Notes under the pieces: generated by a model | Seen by the model: the letters and a program-made list of their open reading frames with translations, nothing else | The model's database searches: none | Told to the model about the DNA's origin: nothing | Shown here: one piece after another, positions 14,391 to 22,592 of the stretch | How positions within the stretch are numbered: position 1 is the stretch's first letter | Layout of the letters: each line of letters opens with the position of its first letter | Made by a program: the position numbers and the translations under genes | Source: Candidatus Melainabacteria bacterium | GTDB taxonomy: Bacteria; Cyanobacteriota; Vampirovibrionia; Obscuribacterales; Obscuribacteraceae | DNA length: 32,321 nucleotides | Assembly: GCA_020853845.1 (NCBI GenBank) | Contig: JADYYD010000300.1 | Span: 1-32,321, forward strand | Direction: 5' to 3'

Positions 14391-15602
14391 TCAGTATTGC
14401 ATTACGGCGTTCATGCAATTGAAAAGTTCGTCAAAACCCATGAATGCGCGCATTTCGCTGGTAATTACCTGCTTTTCTTTGTTTTGCACATACTCTTCAT
14501 CCATCAATGCCAGTTGAGGAGGCGCGAAGCCGGCGCCGAAAATGGCGATGCCGGTTTGCACTCTTTCCATTTGCTGGCCGATTTTGCGGCACTTGCAGAC
14601 TTCGCTGGTCAGTGCGCGCCACTCTTTCGCTTTGGTGGCGATGTCCGCCGAATATTTGTGCAAATCGGACAGTGCCACCATTTCGTCAACTGTTGATTCC
14701 GCATTCTCGAATCGGCAAAGAGCTTTTTGCCCTTCCAAACGATCTTCGGCTGGCAGCACCAGGAAGCACTCCGCGATTTCTTGTTCCAGGCGAGCCGCCT
14801 GGCGAGCGGCTTCCGTCCAACCTTTCATTTGGAACATTTGCAGATTGCGGCGTCTCAGTTGACTGATGCGCTTTTGAAAAGATTCCATTTCTTTTGCTGT
14901 CAGGTGCAGTCCAAAGAGAGTCAAATGCATTTGCGAAAATTGTCCCATCTCAGAAATCAGCTCGGTGGCATGATCGAGATCTTGGGTGTCCATCGCCAGT
15001 CTGAAGCGAATATAGAGAGGAAGGAGTTTCACTATCTGCAGCTTGGCGATGCGTCCGCTTGCCTGCGCATTCTCCAGAATTTCCATCTCGCTGTGCACGA
15101 GCATTGAAAGACGAGCTACTTCGTCCTTTCTGATGCGCAAGAAGCATTCTTTGTATTCGCCCGTCTCATGTGCTTCGAGCCGCTTTATCTCATTCAAAAG
15201 AGCGAGCACTTTCAGTCTTCTGTCCGCTTCCAATCGATTGATCAAAGCGCCGAGACGCTCGAAAGATTTAACGGCGGCATCAGACGGAGACACTGTTTCC
15301 AGGCGCTTGAGTGCATGGATCAGAACATCGATGTCCGATGGGCGCAATTCGTCCAGGAAGCGCAGAACAGCAAGCAAACCCGCTTCAGGACGCGGACCGC
15401 GGTTAGAGCGGTAGCGGTCGTATGCAGCCAGGTAGTCGTCGTAAAGCTCCAGGACTTGCTGCAAGCGGGCAGACAATGCCTGACTGAGCAGCTCTTGCGA
15501 AAGTGTCTCTACCTCAGGCAGGCAGACTTTGTCCAACCAGGTAGACGGCACGGTGGAACTTGCAGAAGCAGAAAAAGCAGCAGAATTTAGTAATTGCATG
15601 GC
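14391..15602 (-). CDS. Uncharacterised helical protein
   Basis: A protein of about 403 residues from the ATG at 15602, almost entirely alpha-helical in appearance with Leu/Glu/Arg/Lys heptads (for example IHALKRLETVSPSD, LNEIKRLEAHETGEYK and FQKRISQLRRRNLQMF). There is no signal peptide, membrane segment or metal motif. I do not recognise a family. A TTG at 15653 would extend it by 17 residues, but neither start has a good ribosome site. The extension would cover an inverted repeat, which favours the shorter form. It ends 19 bases from the convergent NTF2-like gene and is separated from the giant upstream gene by a terminator, so it is probably transcribed alone. Confidence 0.7.
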   Translation of the reverse strand, partial: AMQLLNSAAFSASASSTVPSTWLDKVCLPEVETLSQELLSQALSARLQQVLELYDDYLAAYDRYRSNRGPRPEAGLLAVLRFLDELRPSDIDVLIHALKRLETVSPSDAAVKSFERLGALINRLEADRRLKVLALLNEIKRLEAHETGEYKECFLRIRKDEVARLSMLVHSEMEILENAQASGRIAKLQIVKLLPLYIRFRLAMDTQDLDHATELISEMGQFSQMHLTLFGLHLTAKEMESFQKRISQLRRRNLQMFQMKGWTEAARQAARLEQEIAECFLVLPAEDRLEGQKALCRFENAESTVDEMVALSDLHKYSADIATKAKEWRALTSEVCKCRKIGQQMERVQTGIAIFGAGFAPPQLALMDEEYVQNKEKQVITSEMRAFMGFDELFNCMNAVMQY

Positions 15603-15632
15603 TATAGAAACGGGAGATGTGCAACGAGGGGG

Positions 15633-15654
15633 GTTGATTCCAAATGTAATCAAC
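15633..15654. promoter_or_regulatory. Inverted repeat upstream of the helical protein gene
   Basis: GTTGATT (15633-15639) and AATCAAC (15648-15654) are perfect 7-bp inverted arms with an 8-base spacer, 31-52 bases upstream of the ATG at 15602. The spacing puts the arm centres 15 bases apart, suitable for a dimeric regulator, or the unit could form a 5' leader hairpin. Confidence 0.3.
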
Positions 15655-15810
15655 GAGAGTTACAGATTTGTTGCAGGAGGTCGACCATTACATTAATACT
15701 GACATCATGAATTCAGCGTGAACTTTAGCGAGCCCGCCCCTGCTTGCCATCCGGAATTTCTGGGGGAGTGGTTCAGAATTCGGCAGGAGAAATTTGCTAT
15801 GCCCTCCCGG

Positions 15811-15839
15811 TAAAACAGGCGGCCGCGCGGCCGCCTGTT
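15811..15839 (-). terminator. Strong GC-rich terminator of the giant repeat-protein gene
   Basis: A perfect 26-bp palindrome occupies 15814-15839, made of AACAGGCGGCCGC and its exact complement. On the minus strand it begins 13 bases after the stop codon of the giant gene and runs into TTTTA. The GC-rich stem with a short T-run fits an intrinsic terminator isolating this gene from the downstream one. Confidence 0.7.
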
Positions 15840-15851
15840 CGATCAATCGCC

Positions 15852-18800
15852 TTAGCGGCGGCGAAAGCGGCGGAAAAATCCGACAATCGGGCGAGATGGG
15901 CGGTTGACGTCGTCGTCCGGGTCGCGGTCCGGTCTGTTCGGTCCCGGGCGGAAGTCGCTGGGCTTCACAGAGTCGGCGATTTTGAATTCTTTGTTCCATG
16001 CCGGTGCAAATGACCGCTCGATACGAGCGCTTTCGCCGTTGTTCAGCCATTGCTTGAGGTCGCGAATGACCGAAACAACCCGATCGCGCCCGTCATACTG
16101 ATCGCCGCGAACAATCGCCCAGGCGCCGTCCACCTTGCGCATGGCCAGGGTGGCGACGTGTCCGGGACCACCGCTGCGCTGGGCACCGCCCGCTTCCAGC
16201 AATGCTTGACGCTCCTGCCTGCCTCTGGGGTAGGCACCGATGTACAGAAGCTGGTCACCAGTGACTCGACGCATGATTTCATTTTGACCGCCGCCGCCGT
16301 AGCGAATGCGTCCGGAGTCGCCGGCGCCGCCGTAGCGTGCTCCGCGGTCCATAACCGACATAGTGCGGTCAAAACGATGAGCGACAGGACTGGGTTGCGA
16401 GTTGTCTTGCGTTGCTGATTGTATGCTCCACCCGGCTCCGTCGGCGCGACGGTGAATACCAAGCTGGTCTTGCTTGAAGCTGTAGTCGTTGCCCTTGCGA
16501 TCGGTATATTTGCCTGTGAGGCTTACATCTGCGAGCACTTTGGCCATATCATCCGGGTGCTTGCCCAAACCGCAGGGAATGTAGCCCGACTGCAACCAGC
16601 AAGAGCCCCACCCTTGCTGATTAACAGTCTCCGGCTCCCAAGCGTGATACATGAAAGTTTCGGCGAGCATGACTCGCGTGGCTTTGTCGTCGATGGCTGC
16701 GCTGTCCGATTGGACAAGGCGCGTCAGGTGATCGTAAGTGGTGGCAATTTTTGCTTCCACCTTTTCCCGTGCTTCCTCCTCACTGGCGCCGGCTGCAACG
16801 CGCAGCTCGATTGCATCCGTGAGCCGTTTTTCAAAGCCGTTCATCATCAATTCGAGCCTTTCCAACTTGGACTCGTCATTGACATTGGTGCGCATCTCAT
16901 CGAGGAAATTGAAGTGAGCTTCCTCCACAGTCGCCGAACTGAAACCTTCTGCGCTGCGGCGGAAGCGTTCGGACACTTTCGACTCGCGCTCGCGCCCTTT
17001 GGAATCTTTATATGTATAGTCCCCGCTCGGATCTAATTTGACGTCCGTGCGCGATTCGACGGCTCGATTGTCCTGGGCACGCAATCTTTCGTAGGTGTCG
17101 GTGAACCTTCCGTCCGGTGCGCGCTTTCTTGTCCAATCGTCGGCCCGTTCGCCCTTGTCCGTCTTTGTGACGTCGGAGATTTTCGACAACTCGCCTGTGG
17201 CTTGATCGTAGGTGAAATCTCGGTGCGAACCGTCCGGCCTTACGACTTTGGCTATCCGTCCCAGTACGTCGTTTTCCACGCGGTTGAAATTGGCTTTTTC
17301 CACGACAATCTTGCCATTGTCGACAAATTTCATATCGCCATTGTCTTCGAGTTGAATGCCGGAAACAGCCTTCACATCGCGCTTGACGGCACCACCTTTG
17401 TCGTAATCCGTAAAGCCGACAAGCTTATCGCCATCGCGGTTGATGACCCGATAATCGCCGTTGCGTTGAGTTATTCTTTCCAGCTCACCTTTGGAATTAT
17501 GTTCGAGGGTGGCACCGTCATTGGTGACGATGCGTTCTCTGCCGTTGGTGCCGACTGTATGCGTTGAACCGTCATTTGTTTTGAATTTCAAATTGCCATC
17601 GGCATCAAGAGGCGCCGTCTTCGAGATCGGTATCATGGCATTGCCCGAAGACCAGGACTTCGTTTGAGCATCATAGTTGAACGAAATTTTGCTGCCGTCA
17701 GGACGAGTCTCCATCACTTTCGATATCTGCTCGCCATTCCTCTGGCATTCGACTTTCGATCCGTCCGGTCTGATAACGGCTTGCAAGTTTTTCTTCGGAT
17801 CGCAAATCAAGATCGAGCCGTCGGCATTCTTCTTTTCCAAATAGGTCTTGCCGTCGATCGGCACGCGAGTGCTGAAACCGTCTGCCTGCCTATTGTTTCC
17901 ATCACCATCGCGTGTCGTAAAAGTGCCGTCCGGACTGAATTCGATGGCTCCGTTCCACTTGCCGGACTTGCTTTGCCCGTTCGCTTCCGTCAACTTGTAT
18001 TCAAATTTGTCAGCGGAGCCGATGCGATTGTATTCGTACTTCTGACCGGTCTTGCCGACTGTGTAGGTCATCGATTTTATTTTGTCCGAGCCTTCTTCGA
18101 AGACTACGCTGCGCGTGTCGCCGTTAGGATAAGAGACCGCTTGCAAGCGCCCTTGCTCGTCGAACTTGATATTGTGCGCTGATGCCGATTCTTTCAGTTC
18201 ATTGCCGTTGCCCAGCACATGAGTGCGCGTGTCACCCGAATTGTAAGACAGCAAACCGTTGTTGAAGAGCTTAATGTCCTTGCGAACTTCGCCCGGCCTT
18301 TGCGCGCTGGTCCAGGAGCCGTCAGTGTTGTTCCAGACGACCTTCTGCCCTTGCGCATCAGTCTCAGTCACCTTCGCCATTTGCCCGGCGATGCGCTCCA
18401 CTTCCACCCTGGAGCCATCAGGGCGGCTGACTTGCGAAACTATTCCATCGTTGCCGACGGCTACGAGAGCACCGCCGGACAGTTGCTTTTCTGTGACTGC
18501 CGAGCCGTCCAGGCGCTCAGTATGCCAGTAGCCATCACCAGTCTCGTGCGAGATGGTTCCGTCTTTGGCCAGTTTGACCTCACCCGGCAGTTGCGTCAGA
18601 CGCCGGTCGTTTATGTACAAACCCCATTTGCCGCTTTCCTCTTGCCTGTAGCTCGTCCGGCTGACCATGCTGTCCGGCGCCTTCTCCGTGATGTCGATTC
18701 GATTGGGAGTGGTGGCAGTATCATTGGCATAACCGATAAGAGCCGACTTCTTGCCGCAGGCGAAATTGATTTCTGTAATTCGATCGCCCCGCTCCTTGTC

Positions 18801-19100
18801 CTTGCCGATGAACGGATTCGAATTCAAACCGCCCGGAGCGGTAAAAAAAGTTTCCTGCCTGGCACCTTCCAGTCCGCCCACCGGCTTGACGCCGGCAGAA
18901 CGAAAAATGTCGAGCGTTTCAGGCGAAGCATTGAATGCAGACGCAGGCGCAAAGCGGGGATCTTCCTTTTCGGCGGCAGGAGATTTCTGCGAAAAGATCT
19001 CGAAGGCAGGCAGCCTGAAGGGAACCGCCGGTGGTGCATATGCTTCGCCGGGCTCGGAGGTATTTGATCTGGGTGGAGCGTCTGAATTTGGAGGTGCCAT
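15852..19100 (-). CDS. Giant YD/Rhs-like repeat protein with C-terminal papain/calpain-like cysteine protease domain
   Basis: A 1082-residue protein. Residues 1-110 are Pro/Ala/Ser-rich. About 115-690 consist of irregular beta-repeats of 20-40 residues with recurring RPDGS, NGDxR, YDxxTG and DG(T/S)xxxxxG motifs, resembling YD/Rhs or other beta-solenoid repeats. A charged helical block (about 710-815) follows. The C-terminal domain has NQQGWGSCWLQSGY with C834, then PDDMAKVLADVSLTGKY, then GGPGHVATLAM with H981, then WAIVRGDQYD with D1000/D1003. A Q-x-G-x-G-S-C-W box followed by His and Asp is the catalytic layout of papain/calpain-like proteases. The last 40 residues are Pro/Arg/Asp-rich, ending in basic residues. 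No signal peptide is seen, so export would need a non-classical route. The ATG has AAGGAAGG 7 bases upstream. It is monocistronic: a 570-base leader and a terminator flank it. The protease call is inference from motif order. Confidence 0.8.
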   Translation of the reverse strand: MAPPNSDAPPRSNTSEPGEAYAPPAVPFRLPAFEIFSQKSPAAEKEDPRFAPASAFNASPETLDIFRSAGVKPVGGLEGARQETFFTAPGGLNSNPFIGKDKERGDRITEINFACGKKSALIGYANDTATTPNRIDITEKAPDSMVSRTSYRQEESGKWGLYINDRRLTQLPGEVKLAKDGTISHETGDGYWHTERLDGSAVTEKQLSGGALVAVGNDGIVSQVSRPDGSRVEVERIAGQMAKVTETDAQGQKVVWNNTDGSWTSAQRPGEVRKDIKLFNNGLLSYNSGDTRTHVLGNGNELKESASAHNIKFDEQGRLQAVSYPNGDTRSVVFEEGSDKIKSMTYTVGKTGQKYEYNRIGSADKFEYKLTEANGQSKSGKWNGAIEFSPDGTFTTRDGDGNNRQADGFSTRVPIDGKTYLEKKNADGSILICDPKKNLQAVIRPDGSKVECQRNGEQISKVMETRPDGSKISFNYDAQTKSWSSGNAMIPISKTAPLDADGNLKFKTNDGSTHTVGTNGRERIVTNDGATLEHNSKGELERITQRNGDYRVINRDGDKLVGFTDYDKGGAVKRDVKAVSGIQLEDNGDMKFVDNGKIVVEKANFNRVENDVLGRIAKVVRPDGSHRDFTYDQATGELSKISDVTKTDKGERADDWTRKRAPDGRFTDTYERLRAQDNRAVESRTDVKLDPSGDYTYKDSKGRERESKVSERFRRSAEGFSSATVEEAHFNFLDEMRTNVNDESKLERLELMMNGFEKRLTDAIELRVAAGASEEEAREKVEAKIATTYDHLTRLVQSDSAAIDDKATRVMLAETFMYHAWEPETVNQQGWGSCWLQSGYIPCGLGKHPDDMAKVLADVSLTGKYTDRKGNDYSFKQDQLGIHRRADGAGWSIQSATQDNSQPSPVAHRFDRTMSVMDRGARYGGAGDSGRIRYGGGGQNEIMRRVTGDQLLYIGAYPRGRQERQALLEAGGAQRSGGPGHVATLAMRKVDGAWAIVRGDQYDGRDRVVSVIRDLKQWLNNGESARIERSFAPAWNKEFKIADSVKPSDFRPGPNRPDRDPDDDVNRPSRPIVGFFRRFRRR

Positions 19101-19670
19101 AAACTAACCTTCCTTCTTGGGGCAGGGTGAGCGAAAGAGACCGCTAGCAACGGCAGCGCCATCACCAGCAGTATCAGTTAGGTTGAAGAAAAATGCCTAC
19201 GCCGGCCAAAAAGCAAAGCAGACAGCTTACGCCGCACAGCCTTGCTCAGTTTCTAACAATGGCGCGATTCTGCTTCCAGCTAAGGGAACGACCAGCAAGT
19301 GGGGGTTCAGCCGCGCAAGGCTGTTTTGTAGGGACGGTGCAACAGAATGACACCGGTTTGTTTTGCAAGGTCGTGCGGGTAAGCAGCAAGCTTCGGTGGT
19401 CGAATGATGGATTTCCGGTTTCCCGGTTCCGACTTGTCGCTCTATATCGATAGTAAGAAAAAACGATGCTGGCGCATCTTTTCGAAGAGTCCTTGCGAAG
19501 AGTTTCGGGCGGGTCCTTTTGTATTGGATTCCGCCCCGACTCTTCCCGATCCCACGGTTTCTCACGACCGATGAAACCAGGTTAAGGAATGTTTGTGACC
19601 TTTTGGTATCTCGTTTGTGACCTTTTTGTGAACCACGCCAGATCGGCGCGCTCACAACAAGTGTTTCTAA
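19101..19670. other. 570-base non-coding region between the giant gene and the histidine kinase gene
   Basis: Several frames are open here on both strands, but none has natural protein composition or a ribosome site. I treat the region as the promoter and leader of the minus-strand giant gene. It contains the tandem 11-bp repeats at 19591-19634 and an AGGTTAAG (19579-19586; CTTAACCT on the minus strand), which equals the core octamer described for cyanobacterial Pho boxes but occurs only once. No tRNA or known riboswitch is recognised. Confidence 0.5.
19591..19634. repeat. Tandem 11-bp direct repeats, OmpR/PhoB-type binding-site candidate
   Basis: Four contiguous 11-base units: GTTTGTGACCT, TTTGGTATCTC, GTTTGTGACCT and TTTTGTGAACC. 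Units 1 and 3 are identical, unit 4 shares TTTGTGA in register, and unit 2 is degenerate. OmpR/PhoB-family regulators bind head-to-tail to direct repeats with 10-11-base periodicity, and a gene for such a regulator is 1.6 kb away. The array is about 490 bases upstream of the giant gene and 37 bases beyond the 3' end of the histidine kinase gene. Confidence 0.5.
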
Positions 19671-21164
19671 CTAGACAGAGTCGGTACCTGATGGAATTCG
19701 GAACCAGAAGATGCTGCCACCGCCCGGGTTTTCTCTTACACCAATACTTCCACCATGTAATTCTGCAATCGACTTGCAAATCGCCAGTCCAAGGCCGGAG
19801 CCACCACTTTCGGTGGCGTCAGAAATTGCCACTTGCTCAAAACGCTCGAAGATTTTTTCGCGCAATTCTTCCGGAACTCCCCTGCCTCGATCGGCAACAG
19901 CGATCTCAACCAGCTTCTGCTGCCCATTTTCACCTGCAGAAACAGCTTCCGCTTCAATCTCTATCTCACCGCCCTGCTCAGAAAATTTGATTGCATTTGA
20001 CAAAAGATTGACGACAATTTGCACCAATCGATCTTCGTCGCCTTTGACATTAACCGGATCGATCGCTCGACTTATGTTGATGCCTTTTCTCTCGGCAAGT
20101 GCAATTACGGAGTTGGCAGCCCGCTCCACAAGCCGCTTCACCGGCACGTCAGAAAATTCCAGTTTACCCTTTCCTTCGGAATATTTTTCCAAATCGAGCA
20201 GATCGTTGATAAGGCGAATCAAACGTTCTGTATCAGACTCGGCAAGGCGAATTTTCTCCAGCGCCTTCTCCGGCATCTCGCCCATAGCTCCTGCTGAAAG
20301 CAAAGTCAGTGTGCCTCTTACGGAACTGAGCGGTGAGCGCAAATCATGAGAAACCGTTTGCAGGAGCTGTTGTTTTTGCCTTTCGGCTACGTTCAAATCA
20401 TCGACCATTTTATGAAATGTTCGATCGAGCTGAGCAATTTCATCCACGCCTTCGACCGGCTCGTTGAGCGGTTCTCTCTTAGCAACACGAAGACTGTTCT
20501 GCGTCATCACTTCCAGCCGCTCAGTAATTCCCTTGCTGAAAAACATCGCCATCGCGATCGCTAAAATCACGTTGACCCCAACACCGGCAATCAGTGCTTT
20601 TTGAACCAACTCACGCTGCTGACTTTGCATGACCGGACTCTGAGATAGAATGCGCTCTTCTTCTTCGACGATATCGCGGGTGGCACTGCCGAACTGCCCG
20701 ACCAGGCTGCGCACGCGTGCCAGCATCGCTCCTGTTCCAATCAAAGAGTCCAGTGTCGCAGCTTGTGCCTGACGGCTTTTCAGATCCTCGAATACTTTCA
20801 GTCCGGACTCTGCGACTCGATGAACGCGCTGCAATTTTTCAGCATGTCCCGGGCTGTTTGCTACAAGGGCATCCAGTTCCTTCAGATCTTGCTTGATCCA
20901 TCTTTGCGCCAAAGGAAAGCGCTGATCGGAATAAGTGTCTTTTGAAAGATTATAAGAACCGGCAGCCGTCGCGCAATCGAGCATATCGCGCTGAAGTTTG
21001 TAGACCGCGCGCACTACATCTTTGGCATGCGCTTCCCTGCGCATTTCCGCTTCTGCCTGAGTGATAAGGGAAGTCAAAACAGTGACGAAAATGATCTCGA
21101 ACACGAGTGGTATCGAGACCAGCAAAAATCCCCGCTCAGAGATTTTCAAATTGAGTTGCGCCAT
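19671..21164 (-). CDS. Membrane sensor histidine kinase (CHASE3-like, HAMP, HisKA, HATPase)
   Basis: A 497-residue sensor kinase. Two membrane segments (about 12-35 and 188-210) flank a helical extracytoplasmic domain of about 150 residues resembling CHASE3, followed by HAMP (about 211-263) and HisKA with the phosphorylated H273 in TVSHDLRSPLSS. The ATPase domain shows the N box VVNLLSNAIKFS (N386, N390), the G1 box ADRGRGVP and the G2 box SGGSGLGLAIC. All residues needed for autophosphorylation are present. The ATG at 21164 is 80 bases from the divergent response regulator start, so the two probably form one signalling pair. The stimulus is unknown. Confidence 0.92.
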   Translation of the reverse strand: MAQLNLKISERGFLLVSIPLVFEIIFVTVLTSLITQAEAEMRREAHAKDVVRAVYKLQRDMLDCATAAGSYNLSKDTYSDQRFPLAQRWIKQDLKELDALVANSPGHAEKLQRVHRVAESGLKVFEDLKSRQAQAATLDSLIGTGAMLARVRSLVGQFGSATRDIVEEEERILSQSPVMQSQQRELVQKALIAGVGVNVILAIAMAMFFSKGITERLEVMTQNSLRVAKREPLNEPVEGVDEIAQLDRTFHKMVDDLNVAERQKQQLLQTVSHDLRSPLSSVRGTLTLLSAGAMGEMPEKALEKIRLAESDTERLIRLINDLLDLEKYSEGKGKLEFSDVPVKRLVERAANSVIALAERKGINISRAIDPVNVKGDEDRLVQIVVNLLSNAIKFSEQGGEIEIEAEAVSAGENGQQKLVEIAVADRGRGVPEELREKIFERFEQVAISDATESGGSGLGLAICKSIAELHGGSIGVRENPGGGSIFWFRIPSGTDSV

Positions 21165-21188
21165 GTCGCCAGTCCCGCCTTACCGACT

Positions 21189-21200
21189 CAATTATAATTG
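21189..21200. promoter_or_regulatory. Palindromic -10-like element between the divergent kinase and regulator genes
   Basis: CAATTATAATTG is a perfect 12-bp palindrome containing TATAAT on both strands (21193-21198 plus, 21191-21196 minus). It sits in the 80-base divergent interval and could provide the -10 box for both genes. No clear -35 hexamer is seen in either direction, so activation by a regulator is possible. Confidence 0.4.
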
Positions 21201-21244
21201 GACCGGAGCGGTTCTACCTTCTCTTGTCCGGCGGTGCGAATTCG

Positions 21245-21919
21245 ATGGCAAAGGTATTGATAGTCGAAGATGATGCGTCTCTCGTTGTCACGATTAGAGA
21301 TTGGCTGACCTTCGAGCATCATATTGTGGATGTCGCACCCTCAGGCGAAGAAGCGCTCAATTTGCTGAAGACGACTACTTACGACATGATAATTCTCGAC
21401 ATTTCGCTGCCCGGCATCAGCGGCGTCGAAGTGTTGGTGCAGTTCCGCGCCATGGGTGGACCGACTCCTGTTTTGATTCTGACCGGGCGTGGAGCATTGA
21501 AAGACAAGGAAGACGGTCTGGACAGCGGCGCGGACGACTACTTGACGAAGCCGTTTCACCTGCGCGAGTTGTCGGCACGCATGCGCGCTATGCTGCGCCG
21601 TCCTCGCACAACACTGGAAAACACGCTCAAGTTCAAAGATCTCGAGATGGACCCGAGTTCATTTCGCGTTTACAAGGGAGAAGAAGAGGTGCACTTAGCC
21701 CGCATGGAATTTGCGCTTCTGGAATTTCTCATTCGCCACAAAGGACAGGTTTTCTCTCCGGAAGCTTTGCTGGACAGAGTTTGGACGTCGCAATCGGAAC
21801 GCTCGCCGGAAAGTTTGCGCACGCTGATAAAGAAGCTGCGCCGAAAGATCGATGCGCCGAATATGGACTCGTTGATTGAAAACGTGCACGGCGTTGGCTA
21901 TCGCATGTGCGACGAATAA
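21245..21919 (+). CDS. OmpR-family response regulator
   Basis: A 224-residue two-domain regulator. The receiver domain has the acidic pocket E8, D9 and D10 in VLIVEDD, the phosphorylated D52 in IILDISLPG, T80 in LILTGRG and K102 in LTKPF. The C-terminal winged-helix domain (about 128-222) has the OmpR-type pattern, with ARMEFALLEFLIRHKGQVFSPE leading to the recognition helix LRTLIKKLRRKID and the closing VHGVGYRMC. It should accept phosphate from the divergent histidine kinase and bind direct-repeat DNA. The ATG at 21245 places VLIVEDD at the usual position; the frame is open a little further upstream but without a better start. Confidence 0.94.
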   Translation: MAKVLIVEDDASLVVTIRDWLTFEHHIVDVAPSGEEALNLLKTTTYDMIILDISLPGISGVEVLVQFRAMGGPTPVLILTGRGALKDKEDGLDSGADDYLTKPFHLRELSARMRAMLRRPRTTLENTLKFKDLEMDPSSFRVYKGEEEVHLARMEFALLEFLIRHKGQVFSPEALLDRVWTSQSERSPESLRTLIKKLRRKIDAPNMDSLIENVHGVGYRMCDE

Positions 21920-21940
21920 ATCGGCTGCTGATTTTGCAAA

Positions 21941-21974
21941 CAAAAAAGCGGGCTGTTGTGAACACTCCCGCTTT
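21941..21974 (-). terminator. Intrinsic terminator, better formed on the minus strand
   Basis: AAAGCGGG (21945-21952) pairs with CCCGCTTT (21967-21974), with an inner TGTT/AACA extension. On the minus strand the stem is followed by CTTTTTTG, a good U-tract; on the plus strand only TTTATG follows. It can end the regulator mRNA, but the polarity points to a minus-strand transcript ending here. No minus-strand gene lies upstream of it. Confidence 0.7.
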
Positions 21975-22592
21975 ATGTCTTTGAATTGTCCGCAGGGTCG
22001 GTGCTGCCCCGACAGGCTCTATCCCTAGTGCCTCACTAACTGGTGTATCTGCGATGTCGTTGATACAGTTGTACCCGATATTCCCGAAAACGTTGTCTGT
22101 CTTCACTTTTCGTTTAAGATCGACGTAACGAAATATTGAAGGTTCCCTCTTTACGCCGCTCTTACATATCCATTCTTTATCGGGCATCATGGCAAGACTG
22201 ATAACGAGCGGGAAGACGCAAAACGCATCTCGTTGTTCCCGAACAGAGGGCGCAGCCTCCGCCATCCCCCGCCCGAAAAGCCAAGCCAGGCAAGAGTTTT
22301 CACGATCACTCCCGGCAAGAGCAGCCTCAGCGGCGCAATTGCACTGAGCGGAAACGATTCGATTACTTCGAAATGCCCACCGGCTGCCAAGAGGAGGCGG
22401 AAGCATATATCAATTCGAGTTTATCGGACAAATCGTCTTACAAAAAAACAAAAATAAAATTCGCAAAAAAGCAGAGAAAAGTCCAAAAAAGAAAGACTTT
22501 TGACTCTTAACAACCCTGAGATGTCCGCCCCAGTTATTAGGGTATTATCTCTTTAGAATTAACACCCGTTAAGCTTAAGCCAAAGTCTACAA
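21975..22592. other. 618-base intergenic region with a foldable segment and an A-rich tract
   Basis: No supported protein gene. The segment 21991-22053 can form a three-way arrangement: CGCAG/CTGCG (21991-21995 with 22049-22053) encloses GTCGG/CCGAC (21997-22001 with 22009-22013) and TAGTG/CACTA (22026-22030 with 22034-22038). Positions 22440-22500 are strongly A-rich on the plus strand and include an AAAAGTC/GACTTTT inverted repeat ending near 22501. TATTAT at 22543-22548 could be a -10 box for the metzincin gene, without a clear -35. Confidence 0.45.

Noticed and set aside
15814-15839. Perfect palindrome considered as a recombination (att/dif-like) site or cloning scar
   Set aside because: It contains overlapping GCGGCCGC, but it sits 13 bases after a stop codon with a T-run on the minus strand, which a terminator explains better.
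18219-19067. 282-residue plus-strand open frame antisense to the giant gene
   Set aside because: No recognisable domain; the minus-strand frame has a ribosome site, conserved-looking repeats and a terminator.
19227-19655. 142-residue minus-strand open frame in the gap before the giant gene
   Set aside because: Low-complexity, Arg/Lys/Ser-rich translation, no ribosome site, and it crosses the 11-bp repeat array.
21991-22053. Foldable segment considered as SRP RNA, tmRNA or a tRNA
   Set aside because: The SRP GGAAGCAGCC-type core, the tmRNA T-arm/CCA end and a tRNA TTCGA loop are all absent.
21729-22406. 225-residue minus-strand open frame downstream of and into the response regulator
   Set aside because: It covers a terminator and the regulator's DNA-binding domain in antisense; Arg/Ser/Cys-rich with no domain.
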